Program-made: the position numbers and the translations under genes
Part shown: positions 1 to 12,848 of the stretch, piece after piece
Position numbering within the stretch: position 1 is the stretch's first letter
Layout of the letters: each line of letters opens with the position of its first letter
The notes under the pieces: generated by a model
Seen by the model: only the letters and a program-made list of their open reading frames with translations
Databases searched by the model: none
What the model was told of the DNA's origin: nothing
Assembly (NCBI RefSeq): GCF_030813495.1
Contig: NZ_JAUSUI010000002.1
Coordinates: 1 to 64,000, forward strand
Origin: Ancylobacter polymorphus
GTDB taxonomy: Bacteria > Pseudomonadota > Alphaproteobacteria > Rhizobiales > Xanthobacteraceae
DNA length: 64,000 bases
Direction: 5' to 3'

Positions 1-3127
<3,127 letters not shown>

Positions 3128-3531
3128 GGGCACCCCAGCCTCAAACTTACCGACGTAGCGCCGGTATTTTCGCACGATCCCACACCGGGACACCTGCCGA
3201 CAACACCACGACCGCCGGTTCGGCGTCATCGCCGATTGTAAACAGACATGGCGTGGCATTTCCGCCACGTATCTGCAGCTTGCAGCCGGCAGAGAGCAGA
3301 CCGTCTGCGGGCTTTTCCACCAGCAGAGCGGCGCTTCACCCCGTCCTGCCGCGCGGCAGGTGCCAGCCTTTCCCGCCAGACGCCGATTCGGCTCCAGCGC
3401 GCCCCGCCTCGGAGGCCTCTGGCTGATCCAGACCCCACCGCCCGGCGTAAAGCCTGCGATGTCCGACGCACGCACCCTGTCCCCCACGCAACGACCCGCC
3501 CTCATTGCGGGCTCGGCCGACATGACGCTGC
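3128..3531. other. Non-coding stretch upstream of the autotransporter
   Basis: About 400 bases between the repressor gene and the autotransporter start. It presumably carries the autotransporter promoter on the minus strand. I see no convincing gene, RNA, repeat or strong -35/-10 pair here. Confidence 0.4.
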
Positions 3532-3813
3532 TTACAGGTCGATGCCCATTTCCATCTCGCCCTCCGCCAGGTCCGGCACCCGAGCCGGCAGTGAGAGCGT
3601 GAGCGTGCCGCCGAGCATCCTCACCAGCCTGAGCAGCGTATCCGCCCGGCCTTTGCCCGCCTCCACGCTGATCAGGGTCGGCCGACTGATGCCGGAGGCC
3701 ATGGCCAGCTGGGCCTGGGTCATGCCCCTCGCCTGCCGCAAGGCGCGCAGGGCGGCGCCGAGCTCGGCGGGGGATCGCGGTGTGTAGGCGAGCGCGTCAA
3801 GGTTCTTTGACAT
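3532..3813 (-). CDS. HipB-like XRE-family helix-turn-helix repressor (orphan antitoxin)
   Basis: A 93-residue protein. The helix-turn-helix lies at about residues 20-60 (LGAALRALRQARGMTQAQLAMASGISRPTLI, continued by SVEAGKGRA), followed by a C-terminal strand region LLRLVRMLGGTLTLSLP that resembles the beta tail of HipB antitoxins. Family members repress their own operon and usually neutralise a HipA kinase encoded downstream. No HipA follows; the next gene on this strand is the autotransporter. The start at 3813 is chosen because the HTH domain begins there, but the frame stays open upstream into the relaxase remnant, so the true start is not certain. It could be a solitary regulator or the remains of a toxin-antitoxin pair. 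Confidence 0.75.
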   Translation of the reverse strand: MSKNLDALAYTPRSPAELGAALRALRQARGMTQAQLAMASGISRPTLISVEAGKGRADTLLRLVRMLGGTLTLSLPARVPDLAEGEMEMGIDL

Positions 3814-5085
3814 ACGGCCAGAAATTGACCCCCGCGCAGGAAATGTCAGGGAATGTTGACATCGGGACGACATCGATGGGCCATCAGGCATTGAAGGGGG
3901 CCGTTGGTCCCGGTCGATGCCAGCCCTTGCTGCGGCGGCCTCCACTTCCAGCCGAAGACGCTCGAAGCCGAAGACCTGGCACAGGTGGAGAATAGCACGC
4001 TCGAAGAAGCCGAGGATCAGGGCGACAAGGTCGAGCGCGCCGCGCCCGGCCTTGATGGCAGCATGCTTGCCGGTCCTGAACTGCCATTTGCCGGCGTCGC
4101 CGAGTTTGACAGCCATGCCCGCCGCGCCGCGCCAGACGCCTCCGCTGTGCTCGGTGAAATTCAGCGATTGGAGAACCTCCCGCAGATCAAGCGGCCTTCG
4201 GCTCGCATCGATCTGCTTCAACCGCTCGATCGCGCGGCGGCCGGCGGCAAGCTCGGCGGCGCGGGCCTTCTCGGCCGCCTCTTCCTCGTCGCGCCGGCGG
4301 ATCCGGATCCCGTGGCTCCGTTCCGCTTCAGTCGCCACCCTGATCCGCTCCTCCACCTCCCGCTCCCGCCGTTCAAGATCGCGCTGCCGGGCTGCTGTGC
4401 CGGCCTGCATCGCTTCCCATTGGCCCGCGATCACGACGTTCTGCTCGGCAGCCCATGCCTCCGGCGTGGTCGAGGTCATGGGAAGGAACACACGCGGAGG
4501 AGCCTCCACCACGGGCGGATCCGACAGCGGTACATGAGCGAGCGCGGCCTGCTTCGGTCTCGGCCAGCGCCGCCCGCGCGGCCGCTACCTTCGCCTGGGT
4601 ATCGGCCAAAGCCACTTCAGCGGCCTCCAGATCGGCGCGCGCCGCCTCGGCGCGGCGGCGATAGATCTCGGCAGTCTTCCGCGCGGCGTCCGACTTGGCG
4701 GCATTGTCGGCCAGCCTTTCAGCCTTCAGTGTGGCTTCCCTCGCCAGGCGCTCATTCTTGGCCAGCCTGTCGCGGGAGTCCTCGATCCGCTGGTTCAGAG
4801 CTTCCAGCTCCACTGGCAGGTCCTGGTGAAGCTGGCGCACGGAGCGGTTCACCACCTCCGACGGCTTCGCCCCGGCGGCCAGGCGATCGGTTTTCCGATG
4901 CCCGCGCTCGATCCGGGGCTCGTGACGCTGCGCGACGGCGGCCGCGATGTCCTGAAGCTGGTTCAGCACGGCCTTGGTCGCGACCTTGGAAACCGGGCCG
5001 CCGGCCCGAGTGATCGCGGCGAGCTGGTAGTGGGCATGAATGGCGGATTCGTCGAGATGGACAACGAGGCCGGGTTGTCACCCGG
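3814..5085 (-). pseudogene. MobV/Pre-type relaxase remnant, decayed
   Basis: The minus strand from about 5075 reads LVVHLDESAIHAHYQLAAIT, the HxDE...HxH metal-binding signature of MobV (plasmid Mob/Pre) relaxases. It continues as KAVLNQLQDIAAAVAQRHEP and a long Ala/Glu/Arg-rich coiled coil to about 4540. There a single-base frameshift moves the reading frame to ...QAALAHVPLSDPPVVEAPP, another coiled coil, and a globular tail (NFTEHSGGVWRGAAGMAVKL). The N-terminal part before the His motif is cut off by a stop (about 5080), and the frame before that (PGDNP) differs again. At the other end the frame runs without a stop into the HTH gene. It is a relic of an integrated mobilisable element. The MobV assignment rests on the motif and coiled-coil layout. 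Confidence 0.6.
3844..3861. promoter_or_regulatory. Inverted repeat TGTCA-N8-TGACA upstream of the HTH gene
   Basis: TGTCA and TGACA face each other across 8 bases, about 30 bases before the repressor start. Autoregulatory HTH proteins of this family bind such half-sites upstream of their own gene, so this is a candidate operator. It is inferred from position and symmetry only. Confidence 0.35.
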
Positions 5086-5460
5086 CAGGGCCGAAGCGCA
5101 GCGAAGAACGGCGCAGCCATTGACCGCCACGAGCACGCGGGCATCAAGGGCAGAAGGCGATCGGCGCTATCAGCGCGGCGCAGCGGGGGTCCATCACCCG
5201 AGGCGGGGCAAGGCGGCCAATGCCGGCTCATTGCCGCTCCCGAAGGAATGAGCGGGGCGCCCAGCAGTTGCCTGTCCATGCAGCTCGGACATCGAGAGAC
5301 GAGGCTGTGGCGGAGACGGTTCGACGGAATTTTTGACATCATCCGCCTACTCACCTGCCATGTGATTCATATGAGACAGGGATCGTGGCCGCTTGGCGGA
5401 CTCACGTTCCCGGATGAAGCCTCCAAGGCGTGCGAGCTGTCGCCACCCGGATGGGCTGGC
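5086..5460. other. Degenerate region between relaxase relic and membrane-protein gene
   Basis: About 375 bases. On the minus strand there are fragments that could be 5' debris of the relaxase gene in shifted frames, but no intact gene. I see no clear terminal repeats or integration site that would mark the end of the mobile element. Confidence 0.35.
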
Positions 5461-5895
5461 CTACCGCGAGGCCACGAGAACCGCGCCGACGGCGATGAGG
5501 GCGACGCCGCACCAATTGGCGAGGGAGAGGCGCTCTCCCAGGAACACGGTCGCAAAGAGCGCGACCATGACAACGCTCAGCTTGTCGACCGGCGCGACGC
5601 GGGCCGCGTCTCCCAGCTTAAGCGCCCGGAAATAGCACAGCCACGAGGCGCCGGTGGCGATTCCCGAAAGCACCAGAAAGACATAGCTGCGCCCCGACAC
5701 CGCGCTGGGGGATTGCCATTGCCCGGTGGCGAGGAGCAGGGCCGCGACCATGCACAGGATGACGAGGGTGCGCACGAAGGTCGCGAAATCGGAGCCGACA
5801 TTCTCCACGCCGACCTTGGCGAAGATCGCCGTAAGGGCGGCAAAGGCCGCTGACAGCACGGCCCATGCCGGCCAGGCGAGGAAGAGGTTCTTCAT
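5461..5895 (-). CDS. Small EamA/DMT-type membrane protein
   Basis: 144 residues with about five hydrophobic helices. It corresponds to a single EamA half-domain rather than the usual ten-helix DMT transporter. It ends with VDKLSVVMVALFATVFLGER and ...ALIAVGAVLVA, the hallmark of EamA repeats, and ASWLCYFRALKLGDAA is typical of the short COG2510-type proteins, which probably work as dimers. GGAG lies about 10 bases before the ATG at 5895; an open frame extends further upstream but has no membrane-protein character. The transported substrate is unknown. Confidence 0.8.
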   Translation of the reverse strand: MKNLFLAWPAWAVLSAAFAALTAIFAKVGVENVGSDFATFVRTLVILCMVAALLLATGQWQSPSAVSGRSYVFLVLSGIATGASWLCYFRALKLGDAARVAPVDKLSVVMVALFATVFLGERLSLANWCGVALIAVGAVLVASR

Positions 5896-6273
5896 CAACG
5901 ACACTCCGCCATCCGTCGGTGCTCGCGCAGGGAGACGATCCGCCACCCCACCTCTTCGGCAGGCTTGGCATCCGCGCCGGCAAGGGCCGCGTCCCAATGC
6001 GCGAGATGCTTGAGACGATGATCTTGCGCTCCGGCCGCGTGCCATGGGTGCGGCAGAAGGCTCGGGCTGCGCACGTACCGGCTGCAGTTCCGCGCTGTCA
6101 ACACGTTGCCGGAAGAGCGTTTCCGGCTGTCCTTCGTCCCTAGGGATAGGCACGGCATATGATGGTTCAGCGCGCCGAGCCCAATGGAGAATGTGCGTAC
6201 CGATGGCCGCGTGGGAGCCTCACCGCATCGACCACGCCGGGCTTGTGCGTGGCGACAACCGAGAGGTGGGGCC
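5896..6273. other. Divergent intergenic region between the EamA gene and crcB
   Basis: About 380 bases holding the promoters for two divergently transcribed genes. A small hairpin, GCCGGAA/TTCCGGC (6108-6127), is visible. I looked for the conserved fluoride riboswitch core before crcB and did not find it. Confidence 0.35.
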
Positions 6274-6681
6274 ATGCTGTCATACGGGTATGTCGCGCTG
6301 GGAGGTGCCATCGGCTCCATGCTGCGCTTCGGGATCAACCGCTGGCTCACGCTGTTTCTGGGCGACGCGCTGCCCTGGGGCACCATCCTCATCAATATTG
6401 GCGGGTCGTTCATCATCGGCCTGTTCGCGGCGCTCTTCGAGGGCGCCGCCGGAACCTCGACGCCGCTTGAGCTCCGTCAGTTCGTGCTGGTCGGCCTGTG
6501 CGGCGGTTTCACCACCTTCTCATCCTTCAGCCTGCAGACGCTGACGCTGCTGAATGCGGGGGAACCCGGCCGGGCGCTGATCAACATTGCGCTGTCATTG
6601 GCGCTCTGCCTGACCGCTGTCGCTCTGGGCTATATGCTGCCCGGCACCATCACCACCCTGTCGAGGAGCGTCGGGGCATGA
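6274..6681 (+). CDS. crcB: Fluoride exporter CrcB/Fluc
   Basis: A 135-residue inner-membrane protein with four helices. It shows GGAIGSMLRFGINRW at the N-terminus, the NIGGSFIIG segment and the family signature GLCGGFTTFSSFSLQ. Fluc proteins assemble as antiparallel dimers forming two fluoride channels that protect enzymes from F-. The ATG at 6274 follows GAGAGGTGG closely; an upstream in-frame ATG at 6184 gives a non-conserved, arginine-rich extension. It overlaps the next gene by ATGA, so the stress protein is translationally coupled. Single-copy crcB fits a homodimeric channel. Confidence 0.92.
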   Translation: MLSYGYVALGGAIGSMLRFGINRWLTLFLGDALPWGTILINIGGSFIIGLFAALFEGAAGTSTPLELRQFVLVGLCGGFTTFSSFSLQTLTLLNAGEPGRALINIALSLALCLTAVALGYMLPGTITTLSRSVGA

Positions 6682-7493
6682 AAATACTGGCGGTCCTGAC
6701 GAGCGCGGCGAGCGTGCCCGCGACCCTCGACGCCGCCGCACTGGCGGCAGCGGCCCTTGCCGACGCCTCGATCGAGGCGCTGGAGGTCGTGGTCGAGCCC
6801 GGACATATGATGGCCTCCAGCGAAGAGGTCAGCATCCAGCAATTGCGGGAGTTGAAGGAGGGGACGCCACAGGCGCGTGCCCGTGCGGTGCGCACCGCCT
6901 TTGACGCCTGGACGGCCGGACGTGATCCGCAGGCCACTTCGGTCTTCTGGCGCTCGGTCACCGGCGCGGAAACCGACGGCGTGGTCCGCGAAGCCGGGCC
7001 GGACGTGGCGCTGCTGGTGGTGTCGCACGATGCCAATATGGATGCCTCGGACGCGCTTCATGCGGCGATATTCTCGACCGGCAAGCCGGTCATGCTCGTA
7101 CCGCCAACCTGGCGCGCCAAGGGGCGCGCGCGCTTCGCACATATCGCCGTCGGGCTTATCGATGACGACACGATGCGCCACGCCATCCTCGCGGCGGAAC
7201 CCTGGCTGGGCGCGGCGACGCGGATATCCGCCATCAGCATCGAGGGTTCGCGCCATGTGAGTGCCGATCCCGCCGCGATGTGGCCCGTTTCGACGATCAC
7301 CCCTCACTTCCTTCTGGTGCCGCCAACGGACGCGCCGACAGCGACGCGGCTTGTGCAGGAGGCCGACCGCCTCAACGCCGACCTTCTGGTGGCCGGCGCC
7401 TATGGGCACATGGAACTGATGGAATGGCTGTTCGGCGGAGTGACGCGGGAACTGTTGCAGGTCGCGGATCTGCCCGTTCTGTTCGCGCATTGA
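6678..7493 (+). CDS. Universal stress protein (tandem UspA-like)
   Basis: 271 residues. The C-terminal half carries the nucleotide-binding signature of ATP-binding Usp proteins: GAYGHMELMEWLFGGVTREL followed by LQVADLPVLFAH. The N-terminal half (MKILAVLTSAASVPATLDAA) is a second, more divergent Usp fold, so this is probably a two-domain protein. It starts inside the crcB stop codon (ATGA), which implies co-expression with the fluoride channel. Usp proteins are cytosolic and act in stress survival; the specific role is unknown. Confidence 0.85.
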   Translation: MKILAVLTSAASVPATLDAAALAAAALADASIEALEVVVEPGHMMASSEEVSIQQLRELKEGTPQARARAVRTAFDAWTAGRDPQATSVFWRSVTGAETDGVVREAGPDVALLVVSHDANMDASDALHAAIFSTGKPVMLVPPTWRAKGRARFAHIAVGLIDDDTMRHAILAAEPWLGAATRISAISIEGSRHVSADPAAMWPVSTITPHFLLVPPTDAPTATRLVQEADRLNADLLVAGAYGHMELMEWLFGGVTRELLQVADLPVLFAH

Positions 7494-7871
7494 ACACGGA
7501 AGGTCGCGGCGACGATCCATGACCTTCCCTGTCGGCTCGTTGTCACCTACCTGACCTTCGACTGCCATTCGGACACTGGGTTCGAACGCACATGGTCCAC
7601 CGTGCGCTTCGCGCCGGTTCAGATCGGACATCCCGCGGCGAAGACGTCACCGGCCTCGAACGCGGCGCGGAAGTCGACGCGCGGGGCGCGCCGCGTCACC
7701 GCTTGTCGCCGACACGGCCTTCTGCTTTGGCCGGTGGTCGGGCGACAGGGCCGCCGCAGCGTCACGGCGGTTGCCGCCGGCATCAGCGAAATACCGCTTC
7801 GCCGCCGCTTGATCCCTCCCGATTTGCCCGCCTATGTAGCCGGCAAGCACATGCGGGCTTTGGGGGTTATC
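7494..7871. other. Intergenic stretch before the methyltransferase gene
   Basis: About 380 bases. The plus frame is open from 7602 in phase with the methyltransferase, but the encoded Arg/Ala-rich peptide is not protein-like, so I treat it as leader/promoter DNA. No repeat, hairpin or RNA is seen. Confidence 0.35.
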
Positions 7872-9416
7872 ATGTCGGCGAGTTGGATGGACGGCTATGT
7901 CAGCGATGTAACCTACACATTGGGGTTTTATCGCGAACTTTCTCCGGCCTTTCTCACCTATGTCTGCGAATCCAACGGCGTGAAGGGCCCGCCGGCGGGG
8001 CGGCGGCTGCGCTATTGCGAACTGGGCTGCGGGCGCGGCTATGGCACCGCTCTGCTCGCCGCCGCCAATCCCGACATGGATTTCGTCGGCATCGATTTCA
8101 ACCCGACCCATATCGCCGAGGCGCAGACCTTCGCCGACAAGGTTGGCCTCGCCAATCTCACCTTCCTGGAAACGAGCTTCGGCGATGCCGTGGCGTCCAG
8201 CGACCCGGTGCTGGACGATTTCGACTTCGTCACCCTGCACGGCGTCTTCACCTGGGTCAGCGCGGAAGCGCGGCGCGAGATCGTTGACTTCCTGCGCACG
8301 CGGCTGCGGCCCGGCGGCATCGCCTATGTCAGCTATAACACCTTTCCCGGCTGGGCCGCCATCACGCCGCTGCAGCATATGATCCGCGAGGTGGCCGCCC
8401 GCTCCACCGGTGACAGCCTTGCCCGCCTCGGGCGCGCACGCGACATGATCGCCCAGCTGGCGCGGGCCGGCTGCGCCTATATCGCGCAGAATCCGTCGGT
8501 GCGGAGCCGGGTCGAACATATCTCCAAGCAGGACGTGCACTATCTCGCCCATGAATTCCTCAACGAGCACTGGTCGCCGATCTATGTGACGCAGGCCTTC
8601 GAGCAGTTCCGCGAGGCAAAGCTCACCTTTATCGGCTCGGCCTCGATCGCGGAGAACCGGCTCTCCTTCGCCGTGCCGAAGGACATGCACGCGCTGGTGA
8701 CCTCCGCGACCGACCTTGCCATGCGCGAGCAGGTGAAGGACTTCGCGGTCAACAAGCAGTTCCGTCGCGACGTCTATGTGAAGGGGCCGATCGCGCTGAC
8801 CACGGCCGAGCAGCGGCAGGCCTTCGAGCGCGCGCGCTTCGCCCTCATCTCGATGGGGGCCGGGGGGAAGGAGAGCTGGAAGGTTCCCTCCGGCGACGCA
8901 CGGCCCAAGGCGGGGCTGGTGGCCACCCTGGCGGCGCGCCTTGGCGAGGGTTCCGCGACGGGAGCGGAGCTTCTCGAACGGGCACGTGCCGAGGGCTTCA
9001 GCGACAAGGATGTCGAGGTCGTGCTCGAACTCCTCGTGCACAACGCCGCCGTGCTTCCCTGCCGTCCCGATGGCGGGAAAGGAGACCAGAGCGCGGCGCG
9101 CCGGTTCAATGCGGCGATCTGCGCGATGGCGTCCACCGCCGACACCCACCGCTTCCTCGCGGCGCCGGTCGCGGGCTCGGCGATCGCCGCTGGGCAGTTC
9201 GACCGTCTTGCGCTCCCAGCGCTTCTCGCTGAGCCGGATGCACAAGCAACGGAGGTCGCGGCGCGCGTGATACGCGACATCGAAGCGTCGGGACAGAAGA
9301 TGCGGCGGGGCGACCGCACGCTCGGCGCGGCGGACGCCGCTGAGCTGGCCGAGCCGGTCGAAAAGCTGCGCAAGGGCCTGTTGCCGCTCTGGCGCCATCT
9401 CGGCATCGCGGTCTGA
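7872..9416 (+). CDS. Class I SAM methyltransferase with methyltransferase regulatory domain
   Basis: 514 residues from the ATG at 7872, preceded by a G-rich stretch; in-frame ATGs at 7851 and 7602 are possible. The N-terminal Rossmann domain shows motif I as YCELGCGRGYGTALLAAA followed by FVGIDFNP, and a DDFDFVTLHGVFTWV motif. The middle region (about 230-330, including VYVKGPIALTTAEQRQAF) matches the MethyTransf_Reg type domain, and a C-terminal helical region follows. This architecture is shared with the rickettsial protein-lysine methyltransferases that modify outer-membrane autotransporters. The substrate here is unknown. It stands alone between the stress-protein gene and the cys operon. 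Confidence 0.8.
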   Translation: MSASWMDGYVSDVTYTLGFYRELSPAFLTYVCESNGVKGPPAGRRLRYCELGCGRGYGTALLAAANPDMDFVGIDFNPTHIAEAQTFADKVGLANLTFLETSFGDAVASSDPVLDDFDFVTLHGVFTWVSAEARREIVDFLRTRLRPGGIAYVSYNTFPGWAAITPLQHMIREVAARSTGDSLARLGRARDMIAQLARAGCAYIAQNPSVRSRVEHISKQDVHYLAHEFLNEHWSPIYVTQAFEQFREAKLTFIGSASIAENRLSFAVPKDMHALVTSATDLAMREQVKDFAVNKQFRRDVYVKGPIALTTAEQRQAFERARFALISMGAGGKESWKVPSGDARPKAGLVATLAARLGEGSATGAELLERARAEGFSDKDVEVVLELLVHNAAVLPCRPDGGKGDQSAARRFNAAICAMASTADTHRFLAAPVAGSAIAAGQFDRLALPALLAEPDAQATEVAARVIRDIEASGQKMRRGDRTLGAADAAELAEPVEKLRKGLLPLWRHLGIAV

Positions 9417-9527
9417 GCACCCCACCGGCGCGGCGGGCCGCCGAAGAGGCGGCATGCGTCGACGCGTCCGGAGTCACGTCGGGAGCGGGGCTTTGAGCGG
9501 CGTCACGGCCGGAACGCTGCGCGCCCC

Positions 9528-9614
9528 TTAATCACGACTCATTTCCGTATATTAATCAGAAACACCAAATACACGCTGTGAGATATTGACCGACCTCTCG
9601 GCCGTCTCTAAGAA
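9528..9614 (+). promoter_or_regulatory. Candidate promoter/regulatory region of cysD-cysNC
   Basis: An AT-rich island in an otherwise GC-rich 372-base gap (9417-9788). It holds a direct repeat TTAATCA at 9528-9534 and 9552-9558 (24 bases apart) and a sigma70-like pair, TTGACC at 9586 and TAAGAA at 9609 with a 17-base spacer. The repeat upstream of the -35 is where a CysB-type LysR activator would bind; that last point is inference. Confidence 0.4.
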
Positions 9615-9788
9615 CGCCAGACGTGAGGTTGGTCCCGGCGCCGGTCCGACAGCGGTTCTGTCCGCGGGCGAAGGCGATCCGGCCACGCTCCCCGGTCGCG
9701 GTCGAGCACGTTCGCCCGTGGCCGTGGCGCGGACATCCGCACTCGCGCGCCGACAGGCGGCGGCGATCAGGAGAGAGAGGCGGGTTCG

Positions 9789-10697
9789 ATGTCGTCGGAA
9801 CGGATGACGCACCTCAGGCGTCTGGAAGCGGAATCGATCTTCATCATGCGGGAGGTGGCGGCCGAGTTCGCCAACCCCGTGATGCTCTATTCCATCGGCA
9901 AGGATTCGGCCGTGATGCTGCATCTCGCGGCCAAGGCGTTCTATCCCTCGCCCCCGCCTTTTCCGCTGATGCATATCGACACGACGTGGAAGTTCCGCGA
10001 GATGATCGCCTTCCGCGACGCCATGGCCAAGCGCCTCGGCTTCAAGCTGCTGGTCCATACCAACCAGGACGGGGTGGCGCGCGGCATCAACCCCTTCGAC
10101 CACGGTTCCTCGCTCTACACCCATGTGATGAAGACCGAGGCGCTGAAGGAGGCGCTGACGCTGCACGGCTTCGATGCCGCCTTTGGCGGCGCGCGCCGCG
10201 ACGAGGAGAAGAGCCGGGCCAAAGAGCGGGTGTTCTCCTTCCGCACCGCCAGCCATGGCTGGGATCCCAAGAGCCAGCGGCCGGAATTGTGGAACCTCTA
10301 CAATGCCCGCGTGCGGCCGGGGGAATCGATCCGCGTCTTCCCGCTGTCCAACTGGACCGAGCTCGACATCTGGCAGTACATCCTCGCCGAGAATATCCCC
10401 ATCGTTCCGCTCTATTTCGCCGCCGAACGGCCGGTGGTGGAACGCGGCGGCCAGCTCATCATGGTCGATGACGCGCGCCTGCCGCTGGCGCCGGGCGAGG
10501 TGCCGCAGATGAAGCGCGTGCGCTTCCGCACGCTCGGCTGCTACCCGCTCACCGCCGCCATCGAGAGCGATGCCGACACGCTGGAAGCCATTGTCGGCGA
10601 GATGCTGCTCGCCCGCACCTCCGAGCGCGCCGGCCGGCTGATCGACCATGACGAGGCCGCCTCGATGGAGAAGAAGAAGCGCGAGGGCTATTTCTGA
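9789..10697 (+). CDS. cysD: Sulfate adenylyltransferase subunit 2 (ATP sulfurylase small subunit)
   Basis: 302 residues. The PP-loop [10 protein letters not shown] at about 35-44 is characteristic of PAPS-reductase-like ATP pyrophosphatases, followed by [18 protein letters not shown]. With CysN it makes adenosine 5'-phosphosulfate (APS) from ATP and sulfate in the cytosol. GAGAGAGG stands about 9 bases before the ATG. The stop overlaps the start of cysNC (TGATG), so the two subunits are coupled. Length and motifs are those of the family. Confidence 0.97.
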   Translation: MSSERMTHLRRLEAESIFIMREVAAEFANPVMLYSIGKDSAVMLHLAAKAFYPSPPPFPLMHIDTTWKFREMIAFRDAMAKRLGFKLLVHTNQDGVARGINPFDHGSSLYTHVMKTEALKEALTLHGFDAAFGGARRDEEKSRAKERVFSFRTASHGWDPKSQRPELWNLYNARVRPGESIRVFPLSNWTELDIWQYILAENIPIVPLYFAAERPVVERGGQLIMVDDARLPLAPGEVPQMKRVRFRTLGCYPLTAAIESDADTLEAIVGEMLLARTSERAGRLIDHDEAASMEKKKREGYF

Positions 10698-12592
10698 TGA
10701 ATGAGGCGATCACCTCCCTCGGCGCCGCCGATTATCTCGCCCGCCATGAGGACAAGGGCCTGCTGCGCTTCCTCACCTGCGGCAGCGTGGATGACGGCAA
10801 GTCCACCCTCATCGGCCGGCTGCTCTACGACACCAAGCTGCTGTTCGAAGACCAGCTGGCGACGCTCGCCTCGGATTCGCGCAAGCACGGCACCGCCGGC
10901 GAGGACCTCGATTTCGCGCTGCTGGTCGACGGGCTGGCGGCCGAGCGCGAACAGGGCATCACCATCGATGTCGCCTATCGCTTCTTCGTCACCGAGAAGC
11001 GCAAATTCATCGTCGCCGACACGCCGGGCCATGAGCAGTACACCCGCAACATGGCGACCGGCGCCTCCAATTCCGACGTGGCGGTCATCCTCGTCGATGC
11101 GCGCAAGGGCATCCTCACCCAGACGCGGCGGCATTCCTTCATCGTCGCGCTGCTGGGGCTGAAGGATGTGGTTCTGGCGGTCAACAAGATCGACCTGATG
11201 GACTATTCGCAGGCGGTCTTCGACCAGATCGTCGCGGAGTACCGCGCCTTCGCGGCGCAGTTCGGCTTCCGCACGCTGGTGCCGATCCCGATCTCGGCCC
11301 GCCATGGCGACAATGTCATCGCCCGCAGCGCCAACACGCCCTGGTATGAGGGCCCCTCGCTGCTCGACCATCTCGACACGCTGGAGGTGGAGGACGGCGC
11401 CCATACGCGGCCGTTCCGCCTGCCGGTGCAGTGGGTGAACCGGCCGAACCTGAATTTCCGCGGCTTTTCCGGCACCATCGCCTCCGGCACGGTGCGGGTG
11501 GGCGAGGCGGTGGTGGTCGCCGGCTCGGGCGCGACCTCGCGCGTCGCCGCCATCGTCACCGCCGACGGGGAACTGCCCGAAGCCGGCGCCGGCCAGGCGG
11601 TGACGCTGACGCTGGAAGACGAGATCGACGCCTCGCGCGGCGACGTGATCGCGGCGGCGACGGCCCGGCCGGAGGTTTCCGACCAGTTCGCCGCCCATCT
11701 GATCTGGATGCATGAGGACCCGCTGCTGCCCGGCCGCCCCTATGTCATGAAGATCGGCACGCGGACCGTCGTCATGTCGGTGACCGAGATCAAGCACCGC
11801 ATCGACGTCAACAGCTTCCAGAAGCTGGCCGCCAAGACGCTGGCGCTGAACGATGTCGCGGTGGTCAACATCGCCACCCATGAGCCCATCGCGCTCGACC
11901 CCTTCGCCGAGATTCCGCAGACCGGCGCCTTCATCGTCATCGACCGCATGACCAACCAGACGGTCGGTGCCGGCATGGTCGATTTCGGCCTGCGGCGGGC
12001 GACCAATGTGCACTGGCAGGCGCTCGACGTGTCCAAGGCCAGCCGTTCGCAGCTGAAGCTGCAGAAGCCGGCGGTGCTGTGGTTCACCGGCCTGTCCGGC
12101 GCCGGCAAGTCGACCATCGCCAATCTGGTCGAGAAGCGCCTCAATGCGCTCGGCAAGCACACCTATCTGCTCGACGGCGACAATGTCCGCCATGGGCTGA
12201 ACAAGGACCTCGGCTTCACCGATGCCGACCGGGTGGAGAACATCCGCCGGGTGGCGGAAGTGGCGCGGCTGATGGTGGACGCCGGTCTGATCGTGCTCGT
12301 CTCCTTCATCTCGCCCTTCCGCGCCGAGCGGCAGATGGCGCGCGAACTGCTGGACGCCGGCGAATTCGTCGAGATCTTCGTCGACACGCCGCTGGACGTG
12401 GCCGAGGCGCGCGATGTGAAGGGGCTGTACAAGCGGGCGCGGGCCGGACAGATCCGGAACTTCACCGGCATCGACAGCCCCTATGAGCCACCGCTCGCCG
12501 CCGAGCTCACCATCGAGAGCGGGGCACTGGCCGCCGAGGCCGCCGCCGAGCGCATCTTCGCCTATCTGCTGGAGCGGGGTTATCTCAGCTGA
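10697..12592 (+). CDS. cysNC: Bifunctional ATP sulfurylase GTPase subunit / APS kinase
   Basis: 631 residues with two enzymes fused. Residues about 1-440 are the CysN GTPase, with G1 GSVDDGKST (29-37), G3 DTPGHEQY (about 109) and G4 NKID. Residues about 455-631 are APS kinase, with Walker A GLSGAGKS (about 465), [17 protein letters not shown] and the lid region [11 protein letters not shown]. The product couples GTP hydrolysis to APS synthesis with CysD and then phosphorylates APS to PAPS. Fusion as in rhizobial NodQ/CysNC. No downstream cys gene follows. Confidence 0.97.
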   Translation: MNEAITSLGAADYLARHEDKGLLRFLTCGSVDDGKSTLIGRLLYDTKLLFEDQLATLASDSRKHGTAGEDLDFALLVDGLAAEREQGITIDVAYRFFVTEKRKFIVADTPGHEQYTRNMATGASNSDVAVILVDARKGILTQTRRHSFIVALLGLKDVVLAVNKIDLMDYSQAVFDQIVAEYRAFAAQFGFRTLVPIPISARHGDNVIARSANTPWYEGPSLLDHLDTLEVEDGAHTRPFRLPVQWVNRPNLNFRGFSGTIASGTVRVGEAVVVAGSGATSRVAAIVTADGELPEAGAGQAVTLTLEDEIDASRGDVIAAATARPEVSDQFAAHLIWMHEDPLLPGRPYVMKIGTRTVVMSVTEIKHRIDVNSFQKLAAKTLALNDVAVVNIATHEPIALDPFAEIPQTGAFIVIDRMTNQTVGAGMVDFGLRRATNVHWQALDVSKASRSQLKLQKPAVLWFTGLSGAGKSTIANLVEKRLNALGKHTYLLDGDNVRHGLNKDLGFTDADRVENIRRVAEVARLMVDAGLIVLVSFISPFRAERQMARELLDAGEFVEIFVDTPLDVAEARDVKGLYKRARAGQIRNFTGIDSPYEPPLAAELTIESGALAAEAAAERIFAYLLERGYLS

Positions 12593-12664
12593 TCCCGGCG
12601 CGGCGCCGTCATCGCCCCACGGGGGCGGGACGGCGGGGGCCGGGAGTGATGTTGCTGAGAGAAC

Positions 12665-12751
12665 TGGTGCGGGCGGTCGGACTCGAACCGACACTCTGTC
12701 ACCAGAAACGGATTTTGAGTCCGCCGCGTCTACCGATTCCGCCACGCCCGC
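12665..12751 (-). tRNA. tRNA-Leu(CAA)
   Basis: On the minus strand a full cloverleaf is visible: acceptor GCGGGCG/CGCCCGC, anticodon stem GCGGA with loop CTCAAAA (anticodon CAA, reading UUG), a class II variable arm, T-loop GGTTCGAGTCC and an encoded CCA end. Confidence 0.96.
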
Positions 12752-12848
12752 GCGGAGCGCTGTCTATAACGAAACGACGCACGCCGCCAAGAGAAAAGCC
12801 GGCTGCGGTCAACAGCCGGCTCTCATGGCCTCGCAGGATCGGCGCGTA

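Noticed and set aside
3532-3813. Complete HipAB toxin-antitoxin system
   Set aside because: Only a HipB-like repressor exists; no HipA kinase frame is found within 3 kb on either strand.
6100-6273. Fluoride riboswitch upstream of crcB
   Set aside because: The conserved core of the crcB motif RNA (GGCGATGG... and CTGATGACTTCTAC-type arms) is not present.
9417-9790. A small gene in the cysD upstream region
   Set aside because: Plus frame from 9586 is open but Arg/Ala-rich, without a ribosome-binding site or protein-like hydrophobic pattern.
10688-12745. Long antisense frame over cysNC and tRNA-Leu
   Set aside because: Runs through a tRNA and a well-conserved gene on the other strand; low-complexity composition.
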